The notes beneath the pieces are model-generated. The model made no database searches. It saw only the letters and a program-made list of their open reading frames with translations, and was not told where the DNA came from. Positions 54,706 to 63,283 of a stretch of DNA of 64,000 nt are shown here, piece after piece. The DNA is from Rhodohalobacter sp. 614A. Its GTDB lineage: Bacteria; Bacteroidota; Rhodothermia; Balneolales; Balneolaceae. The stretch covers positions 648,743 through 712,742 of the forward strand of contig NZ_JAKEDS010000003.1 of assembly GCF_021462415.1 (NCBI RefSeq), in the 5' to 3' direction. The position numbers were made by a program, and so were the translations under genes. Within the stretch, counting starts at the first letter, position 1. Every line of letters starts with the position of its first letter.

Positions 54706-55815
54706 TCACTCGGGAGACCGGAACATAAACGAGCGATCTACCCTTTCAACTTCCAGTTCGAGTGTAAGAGCAATGCCCTGAAGTACTTCACTCATAGATT
54801 GGCTATAGTCGATTTCAGCAGTAATTTTTTTCTGGCATATCTTTTCATCCTCTACCTGAATATCTATGTCGTACCATCTTTCAAGCCGGGGAAGAACTTC
54901 GCTTAAAGGTCTGTTTTCAAATTCGAGCCTGCCTTCGGTCCATCCCAGGTACCAATTTATATCGGTAACTTCGGCAACAACGGGTTCTTTCCCCTCGGCA
55001 ATTACTCCCATTTTGTTCCTGGTAATCAGAACTTCATTTTCGGATTGGGCATTATTTTCCTGGTGGTTTCCAAATGCAACCTTTCCTTCAGAAACAACCA
55101 CTTCTACCTCATCAGATTCGGGCCAGGCCTGAACCAGGAACCGGGTTCCAAGAACGCGGGTATAAGCTCTTTCAGACCGAACGATAAATGGCTTTTCGTC
55201 ATCGTGGGTAACCTCAAAGTAGGCTTCACCTTCCAGAAACAGCTCCCGTTCTTGCTGATTATACTTGTCGGGAATCTCAAGACGGCTGCCGGCATGAAGC
55301 ATTACTTTGGTGCCGTCACTGAGTATGTATGTTGCCCTCTCACCATTCCTTGTAACAAAAACCCTGTTCTCAATAGCCGCCACCTCTGCAGCACGATGTT
55401 GCATTTGTGTATAATAAAATGAGAAGTAGCCGGCAGATGCGATAATTAATATTGTTGCCGCAACCAGCATCACCCGGCGCCATTTGATCTCCGCCCTTTT
55501 TATAGTATTTGCATGCGGAGAACCCGGTGTATAGCTATCATAATGTTTAATACCCGATACTTTTAGTTTGTGGTCTCTTTGGTTCTTCTCAAATACATCC
55601 ATATTGCCTGATAATTTCAGCCATGCTTTGTCAACATCTAATTCATAGGAGGTATTTTTTGTCTCTTTCCAAACTTCATAAAGCCGATCAATTTCTTCCT
55701 CTCGTGCAGGATCTGATTTTATCCACGTTTCCATTATTTGATTTTCCTCTTTGGACAACTCACCGGCAAAATATTTTGCAAGCTGTTCCCACTTTTTATC
55801 ATTATTCATAGCCAT
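54706..55815 (-). CDS. FecR-family anti-sigma factor (unit 4)
   Basis: This 369-residue regulator has a cytoplasmic N-terminus (about 1-112), a transmembrane segment at about 115-135, a FecR domain (RNGERATYILSDGTKVMLHA) and a DUF4974-like C-terminus (LSEVLPRLERWYDIDIQVED). It is the likely inhibitor of sigma factor 4 and signal receiver from SusC4. It lies 231 bases after sigma gene 4, with the shared element in the gap. Confidence 0.91.
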   Translation of the reverse strand: MAMNNDKKWEQLAKYFAGELSKEENQIMETWIKSDPAREEEIDRLYEVWKETKNTSYELDVDKAWLKLSGNMDVFEKNQRDHKLKVSGIKHYDSYTPGSPHANTIKRAEIKWRRVMLVAATILIIASAGYFSFYYTQMQHRAAEVAAIENRVFVTRNGERATYILSDGTKVMLHAGSRLEIPDKYNQQERELFLEGEAYFEVTHDDEKPFIVRSERAYTRVLGTRFLVQAWPESDEVEVVVSEGKVAFGNHQENNAQSENEVLITRNKMGVIAEGKEPVVAEVTDINWYLGWTEGRLEFENRPLSEVLPRLERWYDIDIQVEDEKICQKKITAEIDYSQSMSEVLQGIALTLELEVERVDRSFMFRSPE

Positions 55816-55845
55816 TTTTCAATGTTTTTCAACTGTTACTATGGG

Positions 55846-55908
55846 CTAATACACCCGAGATCCGGCGTACTGTGACAAGAATTAAAAAAAATTTTATTTT
55901 TTTTATAA
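55846..55908 (-). promoter_or_regulatory. Shared A/T-tract element upstream of fecR4
   Basis: On the minus strand a long A/T tract (55881-55908) is followed by CACAGTACGCCGG. About 30 bases after the tract comes GGTGTATTAG (near 55846-55855), just before fecR4. The AGTACGC part is shared with the fecR1 element. Confidence 0.45.
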
Positions 55909-56046
55909 GGTGTTCTTTCGTTTGATCTGAAGCTTCTCAAGCCTCAAAAAAAATCATTACGGGTAGAATGATTTGAGATGTGCTGCGCGAAAATCTGCAT
56001 ATTCCCCACAGGTACAAACAATTTTCAAAAGCAGAATAACTTTTCT

Positions 56047-56727
56047 CTAAAAGAACAAACTGGATGAGCCGGCTACGAAAAGAATATATAAGTAGTCTGA
56101 AAGATGATCCCGAAGAGACTTTAAGGCTCTGCCCATTTGTGTATTTACTGTATTAATTGAAATCTCCAGATATTCGGCAATTTCGGTATAAGTGAGACCG
56201 CTTCTGCGGTTCAGAATAAAAATTTGCCGGCACCTGGGAGGAAGCGCATTGATTGCTCTCTCAATTTCTTCTCTCAATTCTTTAATGTCATAATCATCGG
56301 ATAGACTCGAATGTTTCCTAAGTTCTCCAAGCCTGGAGATAATTTCTTCTTCAGACTCTGCAACAATTTTCTCGTGCCTGATTTTATTCAGGGATTCATT
56401 CCGAACTGCGGAAAAAAGGTAGGCTTTAACTGTACCCGGCGGGTCCCAAGACTCTCTTTGCGTCCATATTTTTAGGAAGACTGATTGAACAACATCTTCG
56501 GCAGTTTCGGACTGTAACAGGTAGCTATATGCAAAACCATGAAGCCGCTTGTAATAGGCCCTAAATATTTTTTCAAAAGCTTGCCTGCTTCCCTCTTCCC
56601 GAACTTGCCTCACCCATTGTTTCTCTTCCATATGCTTGGAAGAAAGAAATGAACCATTATCCGATTTTTTGGGATTCATGCAATCTATTGGCAATAGAGA
56701 CACTGTAACGACGATCAGTGTTTCCAA
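56047..56727 (-). CDS. ECF (sigma-70 family) sigma factor (unit 4)
   Basis: This ECF sigma factor has up to 226 residues, with region 2 (FEKIFRAYYKRLHGFAYSYL, then TAEDVVQSVFLKIWTQRESW) and region 4 (LNRRSGLTYTEIAEYLEIS, then INTVNTQMGRAL). The first 16 residues (METLIVVTVSLLPIDC) look unlike a sigma factor. The Met at 56679 (MNPKKSDNG) or at 56631 (MEEKQWVRQ) is a more likely start. It would activate fecR4-susCD4 and perhaps the sulfatases. Confidence 0.9.
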   Translation of the reverse strand: METLIVVTVSLLPIDCMNPKKSDNGSFLSSKHMEEKQWVRQVREEGSRQAFEKIFRAYYKRLHGFAYSYLLQSETAEDVVQSVFLKIWTQRESWDPPGTVKAYLFSAVRNESLNKIRHEKIVAESEEEIISRLGELRKHSSLSDDYDIKELREEIERAINALPPRCRQIFILNRRSGLTYTEIAEYLEISINTVNTQMGRALKSLRDHLSDYLYILFVAGSSSLFF

Positions 56728-57104
56728 TACTATGTTAAGGTTTTACAATTCCGGAAGAGCTGAGCTCAGCATAACGAAAATTTAATACTCCGTTAAAAAT
56801 CCAGCAAAAATACCGTTGATATGATATACTAAAAAAGGGTACTGATGTCAATAAGTGGATAGGGCCTTTTGACTTAGATTTTTTTACCCTCAAAATCAGA
56901 AAAAAGGGAAAAGGAATCGGAAAGGTATTCTTTTGAAAATACAGTTCAGCTTGATGAAGAGATATTAGTATATGACCCATCATTCCATAAATCATTCTTT
57001 TCAATCATGAGGAGCTCAGATTCATATCTGCATATTGTCTGGATTAGGGACCGATGCTTGTTCAAAATATTCCCTGTCTTTCTGAAGACAATTTTCTACA
57101 AAAC
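56728..57104 (-). promoter_or_regulatory. 377-base region upstream of sigma gene 4
   Basis: No gene is supported. On the minus strand TATTTTTG (56805-56812) fits the TAnnTTTG minus-7 box, 78 bases before the long sigma frame. A 12-base perfect palindrome, GCTGAGCTCAGC, lies at 56759-56770 between that box and the start. The rest, down to the truncated ankyrin gene, is featureless AT-rich sequence. An 89-codon frame (56735-57004) has no family features. Confidence 0.35.
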
Positions 57105-57578
57105 TTATCCACTATCAGTATCTTTTAGATTTGGATCTGCTCCATTTTCCAGTAAAAACTCTACTGTTTCAGGAAAAGGACCGCTGGCTGCAAACATACA
57201 TGAGCTACGTCCTTCACTATTAACTTTGTTGATCCCGGCACCCTCTTTAGCTAATAATTGAACAATTTCGGCATGGCCGTTATATGCGGCAAACATCATT
57301 GCTGTGCGATCTAATTCGTCCGCAACCTGCACATCCACACCCTGAAGAATGGCCTGCCTTACGAGTTCAATATTCCCATTTAAAGAAGCATCACGCAAGT
57401 CGGATGCTGAGAGGCTGTTTGATCCGGAAGATTCAGCTTGAGATATACTTGTTCCCTCACTCTGTGGTGTAGATTTTTGCCCTTCGTCTTTTTCACATGA
57501 AGAAAAAATGATGAGGCTGATAATGGAAATGATGTAAAAAAACCTTTGATACTTTGAATCATAAATACTGCTAACCAT
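57105..57578 (-). pseudogene. Truncated ankyrin-repeat lipoprotein (degraded paralogue of 41983-42603)
   Basis: This 157-codon frame has a lipoprotein signal (IIFSSCEKDEG) and a Ser-rich linker, then about three ankyrin repeats almost identical to those of the gene at 41983. It ends after GADPNLKDTDSG. The full-length relative continues with two more repeats. The signal peptides of the two differ, while the middle is nearly identical. The tail DTDSG resembles the GADPNMEDTDG of the relative's last repeat, which suggests deletion between repeats. It may still make a short exported protein, so pseudogene status is a judgement. Confidence 0.7.
57121..57466 (-). repeat. Copy 2 of a 346-bp duplicated ankyrin segment
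   Basis: This is the gap-free partner of 42161-42506, with roughly 19 differences by eye. The two copies lie 14,960 bases apart in direct orientation, bracketing unit 4 and the sulfatases. Recombination between them could delete that block. Confidence 0.85.
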
Positions 57579-57738
57579 TGGATGTAAGAAGTGATGAGAT
57601 CTTCATATTCATAACCTAAAAATAAACCTTCTCAAATTCTTGTAAACTTGTATTAATACAAAAAATGTATTTTCAATTTTTACAAGCACTGCAATTTTGA
57701 TGGAAAATGCCAAATGTATCGCGGAATCGATTGCCTAC

Positions 57739-60700
57739 CTAATTACCACTCAATATTTTAAATACTTGTACCCCAGAGTTATTCGGAAGAACCAATAAAT
57801 ATTGTCCTTCTCTGGAATTTATAACCGCACTTGATTTTACATTTCCGGGTGCTATCAACCCACTTTGGAAAGAGGGAACGGGAGTAAAATTTCCTTGGCC
57901 ATCCCCGGTTAGCAAGACTCCATTGCCAGCATCCATTCTTGGAAGTTCCGGATTGGTATCAAATTCATTTCCAAGAAGAATCAGGTCTGAAAATCCATCA
58001 TCATTTATATCTAAAATATCTATAGATTGTACAGCTGAAATTTGAGCCTCCATCGGTAAAGCGGCAACATCAAACTCATTTTCACCCTGATTGAGCAGCA
58101 CCGAACTTGGAAAATAGTTAGCAGTATGATGAATCCTGGCTGATTCAGGATCTTTACTAATTAGTTGCTGCAAATTTGCATCGGCATAGCGCTGAAAAGA
58201 CTGAACTCTTTGCGTTGGCCTTGGCAATAAATTTGCCATAGTTCTAAACCCATGAAGAGGTTTGTATTCATCATTGATATTGACAGCAAAGATAGGATCT
58301 ATTTGACGGTTTCGATCAAAATCATCTGCAAAAAGATGTATTTCTGATGTACCACTTTGACTATAAACATGGTTTAACCCAAGATTACCGACGGCAAAAT
58401 CAATCTTTCCATCCCCATTAAAATCTTCCTTTTCAATACTATGCCACCATCCTCGATATAAATCCGGATTGTTAAATCCCGAGATTTTATCTAACCGATT
58501 TCCTGAGTTTTCAAAAAAAGTAACGGGCATCCAAAAACCAGTAATAACCAAATCAAGATCTCCGTCTCCATCCGTATCCACCCAAATTGCGTCCGTCACT
58601 TCTCCAATTTGTTTGAGCTGGGGGGCTACTTCCTGTGTTACATCCCGAAATATTCCATCGTCATTTTGGAGTAAATAGCTATTTGGCGTAGTTGGATATT
58701 GGCCCGGCACATGTCGTCCTCCCACAAAAAAATCGACATCTCCATCCCCGTCAAAATCACCGGGTGTTACCCCAGAAGAACTTGTAAGCATTCGGGGAAG
58801 ACGCTTTTCATCTTTTATAAATTTTCCGTCGCCAATGTTAATATAGAGTCGGTCCTGCAGTAATTCGGATGCAGGTGAAAATTCATTCCCTCCGCTTACC
58901 ACATACAAATCCAACCATCCATCTCCGTTGACATCTGCAAACTCTGCATCGACATCTTCAAACTGTTTTTCAGCCATCCAGGTTCGTTGATCACCGGATT
59001 CTTTAAAAGAACCATCTTCCTGCTGAACAAATAAGATCCCTGGTTCACCCGAAGCTCCACCAATGTAGATGTCATCCCGCTGATCATTATTCACATCACC
59101 TACGGCAACGGCAGGCCCCGATCTTGATAACATTTGTGGGAGAGTCGATTCTTTATCAAAATCCACAAAATCATTCTCATGATGTTCAAAATGGAGCTGA
59201 AGTTCGTCCTCTGCAGATGTAAACAAATTTCCATCTCTGATTTCTCTTCTTCCATTTTTTAAAGCAGGAAAAGACGCTTCATCATAGTTTAAAACCAATT
59301 GTTGATTGGCTTTTATCTCTTTTAAAATCTGATATTTTCCATCCGGCCAAATAATTTTCAATGAATCTACTGCATCATTTTTTCCCAACCCAAAATGAAC
59401 ACGCTGATCCATCGTAGATTGATATCCTCTGTATGGCCAAAACTCTGCAAACTGCTTTTCTTTGTTTGTGTGGATGGTGAGTTTTGCCCCAATTCCGTTC
59501 GTATTTAATGAATCTCCTTTCAGTTTCAGGGACAAATAATGCTCGCCCTGACTCCTGTTTTCTAAGATTGCTGCGGGTTCATTCAGATTATTAATAACCA
59601 AATCCAGGTCTCCGTCTTTATCCAAATCGCCGTGGGCAGCGCCATAAGAGAACGATGGATCTGTAAATCCCCACTCCTCCGAAACATCTTCAAAACATAG
59701 ATTTCGTTTATTTTTAAAAACGTGATTTGGAACATACAACGAATTCAAATTTTCCAAAATTTCGAAGGTAGCTTTTGCTCGCGTACTATCCGTTCCAAAC
59801 ATCGATGTTCTGTTCAGATTGATGATATAATCATAATTATTGATGGCTTTCGGGTATCCATTTGTAATAAGAATATCCTTCCATCCATCATTATCATAAT
59901 CTCCAAACAAGCCTGTCCAGCTCCACTCGGTTGACTCAACACCCGCTAAATGAGCCATTTCACTAAACAGGATATTTCCCTTTTCATCAACCCCATTACT
60001 TAGCTGAAGAGTATTCGCACTGTTTTGAATTTGATATCCTTTTTCTTTCAGCTCCTGAAAATATTCGTAACTCTTTGATCCCATTACCAAATGCTGATCT
60101 TCCAGATTTGGAGGCAGCATATCCACCTGGAGGATATCCGTCCAACCGTCGTTATTAAAATCGGCGGCGTCCGTTCCCATTCCCGCATAACTGGTATGTT
60201 TAAAAAAGTCCGCGGATTTGTCTTCAAATGTTCCGTCTCCCCTGTTCACGTATAAAAGGTCATCCGTTTGAATATCATTAGATACATATACATCCGGCCA
60301 GCCATCCTGATTTACATCTGTAATGGCAAGTCCTAAACTATAGCCTTCTTTTAAAATACCTGCCTGTTTCGAAATGTCTGTAAACGTTCCGTCGCCATTA
60401 TTCCGGTATAAAGCATCCGTACTTGGAGATGTGCCATCATTGACCTCTTCCCTCACACCGGTACTCATATCTCTTGCAAAAGAACCGGGAAAATTGTTGA
60501 TGATAAACAGATCGAGATCTCCATCAAGATCAAAATCAAAAAAAGCAGAATGTACTGAAAACCCCGAATCGGCTATACCATATTTATCAGCCTTTTCGGT
60601 AAATGTTAGGTCGCCATTGTTGATGTAGAGCAAGTTTTTCCTTTCATCTGGCGGGGTTTCTCCGGGTCCGTTCACCGCAACATAGATATCCAGAAAACCA

Positions 60701-61116
60701 TCATGATTGATATCAACCATAGATACTCCACCGGCCCACCCTGAGGTTGAAGTTCCGGAAGAGAGTGTGATATCTTTAAAAGTAAAATCACCTTTATTCA
60801 GGTATAGTTTGCTGCTAACCTGATTACCGGTAAAGTAGATATCGGGCAGTTCATCATTGTTGATATCTCCAATTGCAACGCCTCCGCCGTTGTAAATAAA
60901 GGGATAGGTTATCACATTAAAATGTTCATCCGTATGAATATCATTGGAAAATTCAATCCCAGTAATTTCAACCGGCAAACTCTGGAATCTCGCCTTTTTT
61001 TGTTGATCAGATCGGTTGCAACTGAACGCTACAATAACCAACAAAAAGATAATTCCCATTGGAATTCTTCTTTCTGTACACTTACAAAAAGAGAGGAATA
61101 CATTCATTTTATGCAT
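57739..61116 (-). CDS. Large FG-GAP/VCBS and ASPIC-UnbV repeat lipoprotein 2
   Basis: This 1125-residue lipoprotein has a VIVAFSC lipobox. The Met at 61059 (MGIIFLLVIV) may be the true start. Repeats with calcium-loop motifs (DINNDELPDIYF, DINHDGFLDIYV, DFDGDGDVDFFV) form predicted beta-propellers. An ASPIC/UnbV domain lies at about residues 520-610 (NGIGAKLTIHTNKEK, HFGLGKNDAVDSLKIIWPDG). It shares its whole domain order with the protein at 19003-22569, so the two are paralogues. Its function is unknown. It is encoded behind the KDPG aldolase terminator and before the truncated ankyrin gene. Confidence 0.86.
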   Translation of the reverse strand: MHKMNVFLSFCKCTERRIPMGIIFLLVIVAFSCNRSDQQKKARFQSLPVEITGIEFSNDIHTDEHFNVITYPFIYNGGGVAIGDINNDELPDIYFTGNQVSSKLYLNKGDFTFKDITLSSGTSTSGWAGGVSMVDINHDGFLDIYVAVNGPGETPPDERKNLLYINNGDLTFTEKADKYGIADSGFSVHSAFFDFDLDGDLDLFIINNFPGSFARDMSTGVREEVNDGTSPSTDALYRNNGDGTFTDISKQAGILKEGYSLGLAITDVNQDGWPDVYVSNDIQTDDLLYVNRGDGTFEDKSADFFKHTSYAGMGTDAADFNNDGWTDILQVDMLPPNLEDQHLVMGSKSYEYFQELKEKGYQIQNSANTLQLSNGVDEKGNILFSEMAHLAGVESTEWSWTGLFGDYDNDGWKDILITNGYPKAINNYDYIINLNRTSMFGTDSTRAKATFEILENLNSLYVPNHVFKNKRNLCFEDVSEEWGFTDPSFSYGAAHGDLDKDGDLDLVINNLNEPAAILENRSQGEHYLSLKLKGDSLNTNGIGAKLTIHTNKEKQFAEFWPYRGYQSTMDQRVHFGLGKNDAVDSLKIIWPDGKYQILKEIKANQQLVLNYDEASFPALKNGRREIRDGNLFTSAEDELQLHFEHHENDFVDFDKESTLPQMLSRSGPAVAVGDVNNDQRDDIYIGGASGEPGILFVQQEDGSFKESGDQRTWMAEKQFEDVDAEFADVNGDGWLDLYVVSGGNEFSPASELLQDRLYINIGDGKFIKDEKRLPRMLTSSSGVTPGDFDGDGDVDFFVGGRHVPGQYPTTPNSYLLQNDDGIFRDVTQEVAPQLKQIGEVTDAIWVDTDGDGDLDLVITGFWMPVTFFENSGNRLDKISGFNNPDLYRGWWHSIEKEDFNGDGKIDFAVGNLGLNHVYSQSGTSEIHLFADDFDRNRQIDPIFAVNINDEYKPLHGFRTMANLLPRPTQRVQSFQRYADANLQQLISKDPESARIHHTANYFPSSVLLNQGENEFDVAALPMEAQISAVQSIDILDINDDGFSDLILLGNEFDTNPELPRMDAGNGVLLTGDGQGNFTPVPSFQSGLIAPGNVKSSAVINSREGQYLLVLPNNSGVQVFKILSGN

Positions 61117-61202
61117 CTTTCAAAGATCTAAAGATCTGATGACCTGGCTTAGCCAAGCTCATAAGCCATATATTTAGTCCAATAGATTAAACGTAACAAT
61201 TA

Positions 61203-61232
61203 AAATCCCGGACAACTAAATGCCCGGGATTT
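61203..61232 (-). terminator. Rho-independent terminator after the KDPG aldolase gene
   Basis: AAATCCCGG (61203-61211) pairs exactly with CCGGGATTT (61224-61232) around a 12-base loop. On the minus strand the stem runs into TTTTAATTG. It lies 71 bases beyond the aldolase stop. Confidence 0.7.
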
Positions 61233-61303
61233 GATGGTGTGTCTGTCAAACATGGGAACGTAGTGTTGACAGGAGGTTCCAGCTACGGAACAGTGTTCTT
61301 CTA

Positions 61304-61978
61304 TTATTTCTTATCACGAATTGAGTGAATAGTGTTCAGTACGTTTTTTACATGGGTTTTCAGTCCTTGGAAATCCTGAGCTTCCACAAAACTTTTTTTA
61401 ATGAGTTTGGAACCCATTCCCACACAGCTCACACCAGCCTCAAACCAGCCGCGAAGATTTTTTTCTTCCGCTGATACACCACCCGTTGGCATGATGCTTG
61501 TCCACGGACAGGGGCCTTTCACCGCTTTTACAAAGCCCGGTCCCAGCTGACTTCCGGGAAATACTTTCACAATTTCTGCTCCCAGTTCTTCGGCTCGCGC
61601 AATCTCAGAAAGAGTGCCGCAGCCCGGTGCCCACAATACTTTCCGCCGGTTGCAGGTCAATCCCACATCGTCCCGCAGAACCGGCGTCACAATAAAGTTG
61701 GCTCCCAGCTGCATATAAAGCGCCGCTGTTGCCGCATCCGGTACCGATCCTGCTCCGAGAATCATTCCGGGTAATTGTTCGCTGGTATACCGAACCAACT
61801 CCCCAAAAATTTGGTGTGCAAAATCCCCGCGATTGGTGAACTCCAGCAGCCGGGCCCCGCCCTCATAACAGGCTTTGACCACCTGCTTGGCTACTTCTGT
61901 ATCCTTGTGATAAAACAGGGGAACCAGTCCCTGATCGTTCATTGTTTGGGCCACCTGAAGTCGTGTAAATTGAGCCAT
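61304..61978 (-). CDS. eda: 2-keto-3-deoxy-6-phosphogluconate (KDPG) aldolase
   Basis: This 224-residue class I aldolase cleaves KDPG to pyruvate and glyceraldehyde-3-phosphate. It has LLEFTNRG (Glu46), GAGSVPDAATA, FIVTPVL, the Schiff-base lysine Lys138 in EIVKVFPGSQLGPGFVKAVK and the phosphate-binding IMPTGGV. The length is normal. It is encoded 36 bases after the KDG kinase gene, so the pair forms the lower Entner-Doudoroff/uronate route. A terminator follows. Confidence 0.93.
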   Translation of the reverse strand: MAQFTRLQVAQTMNDQGLVPLFYHKDTEVAKQVVKACYEGGARLLEFTNRGDFAHQIFGELVRYTSEQLPGMILGAGSVPDAATAALYMQLGANFIVTPVLRDDVGLTCNRRKVLWAPGCGTLSEIARAEELGAEIVKVFPGSQLGPGFVKAVKGPCPWTSIMPTGGVSAEEKNLRGWFEAGVSCVGMGSKLIKKSFVEAQDFQGLKTHVKNVLNTIHSIRDKK

Positions 61979-62014
61979 TTTATCTAAGGTTTTATCAAAT
62001 TATTTGAAGGAATC

Positions 62015-63052
62015 TTATCGGGAGACCCGGCCGGAGCCGTCTCCGCTCATCAGTTTTTCAACTTCGTCCACCGTAACCTGATTGGCATCCCCATAAATGG
62101 TATGCTTCAGGCAGGAGGCAGCCACCGCAAAGTCCAGGGCTTTCTGATCGCCCCCGTCAAACGTGAGCAACCCGTAAATCAACCCGGCCATAAAGGAGTC
62201 TCCTCCTCCCACTCGATCCACAATATGGGTGATATCATACTGTGGTGCCTCCAAAAAATCTTTGCCGTTATAAAGTACACCAGACCATGTGTTGTGTGAG
62301 GCACTGATCGACCCCCGGAGAGTGGTGATAATCTTCTGAGCGCGAGGAAATCGCTCCATCAACTGCTCACATACCGAGCGATAGGCCTGCGAATCGACCG
62401 TGTCTCCTTGTGTGACATCGACCGACCCCGGATGAATATCAAAATGTTTTTCGGCATCTTCTTCATTCCCTAAAATTACATCACAACCTTCCACCAACTG
62501 TGGCATAACCTCGCCAGGCTGTTTGCCATAGTTCCACAGCTTGGCACGGTAGTTCAAATCTGTTGAAACGGGAACTCCAATCTGATTGGCCACCTGAATG
62601 GCTTCCAGGCAGGCATCGGCCGCTCCCTGGGAAAGGGCCGGTGTGATCCCGGTCCAGTGAAACCAGCCGGCTCCGTCAAAAACCTCTTCCCAATCAATCA
62701 TCCCTGATTTGATGGATGACATTCCTGAATGGGCCCGATCGTAGACAACCTTGCTGCCACGGCTGACCGCCCCGGTTTCCAGAAAATAAATCCCCAGACG
62801 CTCCCCGCCCCGGGCTATATGGGTGGTGCCAACATTTCGCTTGCGCAATTCCATTAGCGCACATTGTCCTATATCGTTGTCCGGTAGACGAGTGACGAAC
62901 TCGGTAGGTATTCCAAAATTGGCCAGCGAGACCGCTACATTCGACTCGCCTCCTCCATAGATCACATCAAAACTGTTGGTTTGAGAAAATCGAAGAAACT
63001 CCGGCGGTGACAATCGCATCATGATTTCACCGAAAGTGACTACTTTTTTCAT
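62015..63052 (-). CDS. kdgK: 2-keto-3-deoxygluconate kinase (PfkB family)
   Basis: This 345-residue kinase phosphorylates 2-keto-3-deoxygluconate to KDPG. PfkB features are VTFGEIMMRLSPP at the start, GGGESNVAVSLANFG (residues 33-47), LNYRAKLW and the catalytic RVGGGDSFMAGLIYGL with Asp285. The FGEIMMRLSP opening and the adjacent KDPG aldolase support KdgK over other sugar kinases. It lies 25 bases after tatA. Confidence 0.92.
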   Translation of the reverse strand: MKKVVTFGEIMMRLSPPEFLRFSQTNSFDVIYGGGESNVAVSLANFGIPTEFVTRLPDNDIGQCALMELRKRNVGTTHIARGGERLGIYFLETGAVSRGSKVVYDRAHSGMSSIKSGMIDWEEVFDGAGWFHWTGITPALSQGAADACLEAIQVANQIGVPVSTDLNYRAKLWNYGKQPGEVMPQLVEGCDVILGNEEDAEKHFDIHPGSVDVTQGDTVDSQAYRSVCEQLMERFPRAQKIITTLRGSISASHNTWSGVLYNGKDFLEAPQYDITHIVDRVGGGDSFMAGLIYGLLTFDGGDQKALDFAVAASCLKHTIYGDANQVTVDEVEKLMSGDGSGRVSR

Positions 63053-63077
63053 AAAATCTGTATGTTTTTAAAAATGA

Positions 63078-63248
63078 TTATTCCTGCTTATCGATTTTAA
63101 ATTCGTCTTCTTCATTGCTCCGCGCATTGCGAAACTCTTTAATAGCCTGACCGATCCCTTTCGCCATTTTCGGAATCCTTTTGGCTCCAAAAAGTAAAAA
63201 CACAACAAAAATGACAATCACCCATTCAAATCCTCCAAATATGCCCAT
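63078..63248 (-). CDS. tatA: Twin-arginine translocase subunit TatA/TatE
   Basis: This 56-residue protein begins MGIFGGFEWVIVIFVVFLLF with one membrane helix. The FG hinge (Phe20-Gly21), an amphipathic helix (AKRIPKMAKGIGQAIKEF) and a charged tail follow. This is the complete TatA pattern. A strong ribosome binding site, AGGAGGT, lies 5 bases before the ATG and fixes the start. It forms part of the Tat pore for folded proteins such as the DUF1080 protein at 18049. TatB and TatC are not in the window. Confidence 0.92.
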   Translation of the reverse strand: MGIFGGFEWVIVIFVVFLLFGAKRIPKMAKGIGQAIKEFRNARSNEEDEFKIDKQE

Positions 63249-63283
63249 TGGGTACCTCCTGTTTATTTAAATGTTTTCAACTA

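Noticed and set aside
56735-57004. An 89-codon minus-strand frame upstream of sigma gene 4
   Set aside because: It covers the candidate promoter and palindrome, has no recognisable domain and no clear ribosome binding site. It is treated as intergenic.
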